The notes beneath the pieces are model-generated. The model made no database searches and had not been told where the DNA came from. It was given only the letters and a program-made list of their open reading frames with translations. Positions 63,175-64,000 of a DNA stretch of 64,000 nucleotides are shown here, piece by piece. The first letter of the stretch is position 1; each line of letters starts with the position of its first letter. Source of the stretch: Methanobacterium bryantii (GTDB taxonomy: Archaea > Methanobacteriota > Methanobacteria > Methanobacteriales > Methanobacteriaceae); contig NZ_LMVM01000012.1 of the NCBI RefSeq assembly GCF_002287175.1, positions 1 through 64,000 of the forward strand, in the 5' to 3' direction. The position numbers and the translations under genes were made by a program.

Positions 63175-63330
63175 TTTTTCCGAACATTCGAAATTTTAAA
63201 AAATTTTCGAAAGTTCTCAAACACGATGTGTTTGGAACCTCAAAACTTTTGTTAACAAAAATTTTTGATGGTTGAAGAAAATCCTAAAGGATTTTTTGAA
63301 CCCAAAAATCTCTGATTTTTGGGAGATTAA
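63175..63330. repeat. Chain of about five short hairpins between trmI and pyrB
   Basis: TTCGAAATTTT/AAAATTTTCGAA (63187-63211), CAAACAC-GAT-GTGTTTG (63219-63236 area), CAAAACTTTTGTT/AACAAAAATTTTTG (63240-63268), GAAAATCC/GGATTTTTT (63277-63298) and CCCAAAAATC/GATTTTTGGG (63301-63323). The second and last are versions of hairpins found in the chains at 18.5, 24.9 and 41.5 kb. Confidence 0.75.
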
Positions 63331-63380
63331 AGCACATAAACAAATTATCTTACTAAATATTGGTCATTCATTATATTATA

Positions 63381-64000
63381 CTACAAATTCCTTGCAAATG
63401 TCAGGTAACCCGTATGGCCCACAGCCCTTGTTTTAGGTCTAGTTCCCTTAGCCTTTACTTCAATTTCGCGTAAATTACATTCAACAGTATTTAGATCTGA
63501 AAAACCGAATTTTTTAAGCACTTTATGAAGTATTTGGACCTGTTCAATGTAAGGAGCATAAGTCGCAATATAACCTCCGGTTTTAAGAGCCTCTTTGGCA
63601 TGTTCTACAACATCCCACGGCCTTGGCAAATCCAAAAATATTACGTCAACATCTTTTTCTTCGATTCCTTCAGTGATATCTTTGCATTTAATATGCACGT
63701 TTTCAAGGCCAAAATTCTCCACGTTACGCTTTGCAATTTCTGTAAAATCTTCACGGATCTCGTACGAGTTCACTTTACCTTCTTTTCCCACGATATTTCC
63801 GAAATGCAGCGCAGTGGCTCCGGCTCCAGTCCCGGCATCAATTACCCTGTCGCCAGAACCCATACCTGTAAATGCTGTTATAATTCCTATATCTTTAGAT
63901 AAAATTATTGAACATTTTCTTTCCATTAAATCAATATAATCATTGATATTTGCCTTTAAAACTTTAAATTCATGACCTAAATGAGTTTTAAGGATATCTC
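63381..64000 (-). CDS. trmI: tRNA (adenine-N1)-methyltransferase TrmI, 5' end outside window
   Basis: SAM-dependent methyltransferase expected to make m1A at position 57/58 of tRNA. The reading frame stays open past the in-frame ATG at 63926 to the window edge, and the extra codons (HEFKVLKANINDYIDLMERK) match the N-terminal substrate-binding part of the family, so the gene is partial here and the ATG is internal. The Rossmann domain shows VIDAGTGAGATALHFGNIVG (motif I), YEIREDFTEIA, and VDVIFLDLPRPWDVVEHA (catalytic Asp-Leu-Pro-x-Pro). The C-terminus reads GTRPKTRAVGHTGYLTFARNL. Confidence 0.92.
   Translation of the reverse strand, partial: DILKTHLGHEFKVLKANINDYIDLMERKCSIILSKDIGIITAFTGMGSGDRVIDAGTGAGATALHFGNIVGKEGKVNSYEIREDFTEIAKRNVENFGLENVHIKCKDITEGIEEKDVDVIFLDLPRPWDVVEHAKEALKTGGYIATYAPYIEQVQILHKVLKKFGFSDLNTVECNLREIEVKAKGTRPKTRAVGHTGYLTFARNL

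Overview
The window is AT-rich archaeal chromosome and most likely comes from a mesophilic member of the Methanobacteriales (Methanobacterium or close kin). Supporting features are an archaeal PolD small subunit, Orc1/Cdc6, a UPF0147 protein, an anaerobic-type cobalamin pathway (cobJ/cbiH with a cysteine-rich tail, cbiG, cbiB), strong GGTGAT/GGAGG ribosome binding sites, large beta-helix surface proteins, and an origin built on the TTTACACTTGAAA box known from Methanothermobacter.

Layout. 0.4-2.8 kb: 8-oxoguanine-type glycosylase, a Cys-containing hypothetical and a GAF protein. 2.8-25.4 kb: a leftward metal/tetrapyrrole acquisition island with cbiN-cbiM, DUF2149, an ExbB/TolQ-type channel, DUF2162, three very large secreted CobN-like proteins with C-terminal anchors, a beta-helix/chitobiase-repeat surface protein and two small paralogues. 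Most promoters in the island carry a shared TATTAC-N25-GTAATA operator. CobN paralogues 1 and 2 instead lie behind a duplicated promoter with a CAAGTATACTTG-type palindrome. 25.6-29.4 kb: DHA2-type MFS transporter, cyclophilin, argD. 30-37.2 kb: small membrane protein and two large secreted proteins. 37.6-41.5 kb: lysA, dapF, a Rossmann/wHTH regulator and a DUF488 gene. 41.9-53.7 kb: cobJ, PolD small subunit, fucA, an acidic secreted protein, UPF0147, cbiG, a CPBP protease, a TrkA protein and cbiB. 53.8-60.7 kb: a decayed DUF6602 gene, then a roughly 6-kb replication origin packed with ORB boxes around one DUF2299 gene. 60.7-64 kb: orc1/cdc6, pyrB and trmI, the last running off the right edge.

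The most interesting material is as follows. (i) The CobN-ExbB-DUF2149-DUF2162-CbiMN island looks like an archaeal relative of bacterial hmu-type systems, with the chelatase-like proteins placed outside the cell. Because cobalamin synthesis here uses early-cobalt enzymes, a biosynthetic CobN should not be needed. (ii) The N25 operators define a regulon by eye. (iii) The origin contains about 26 intact ORB cores plus a ~1.5-kb satellite of decaying ORB-containing ~50-bp units. (iv) Five intergenic regions hold chains of short, modular, mutually similar hairpins, one of which supplies the start codon of a gene. (v) A compact structured element with a terminator-like tail follows CobN paralogue 3.

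No tRNA, rRNA gene, CRISPR array, insertion sequence or prophage was recognised.
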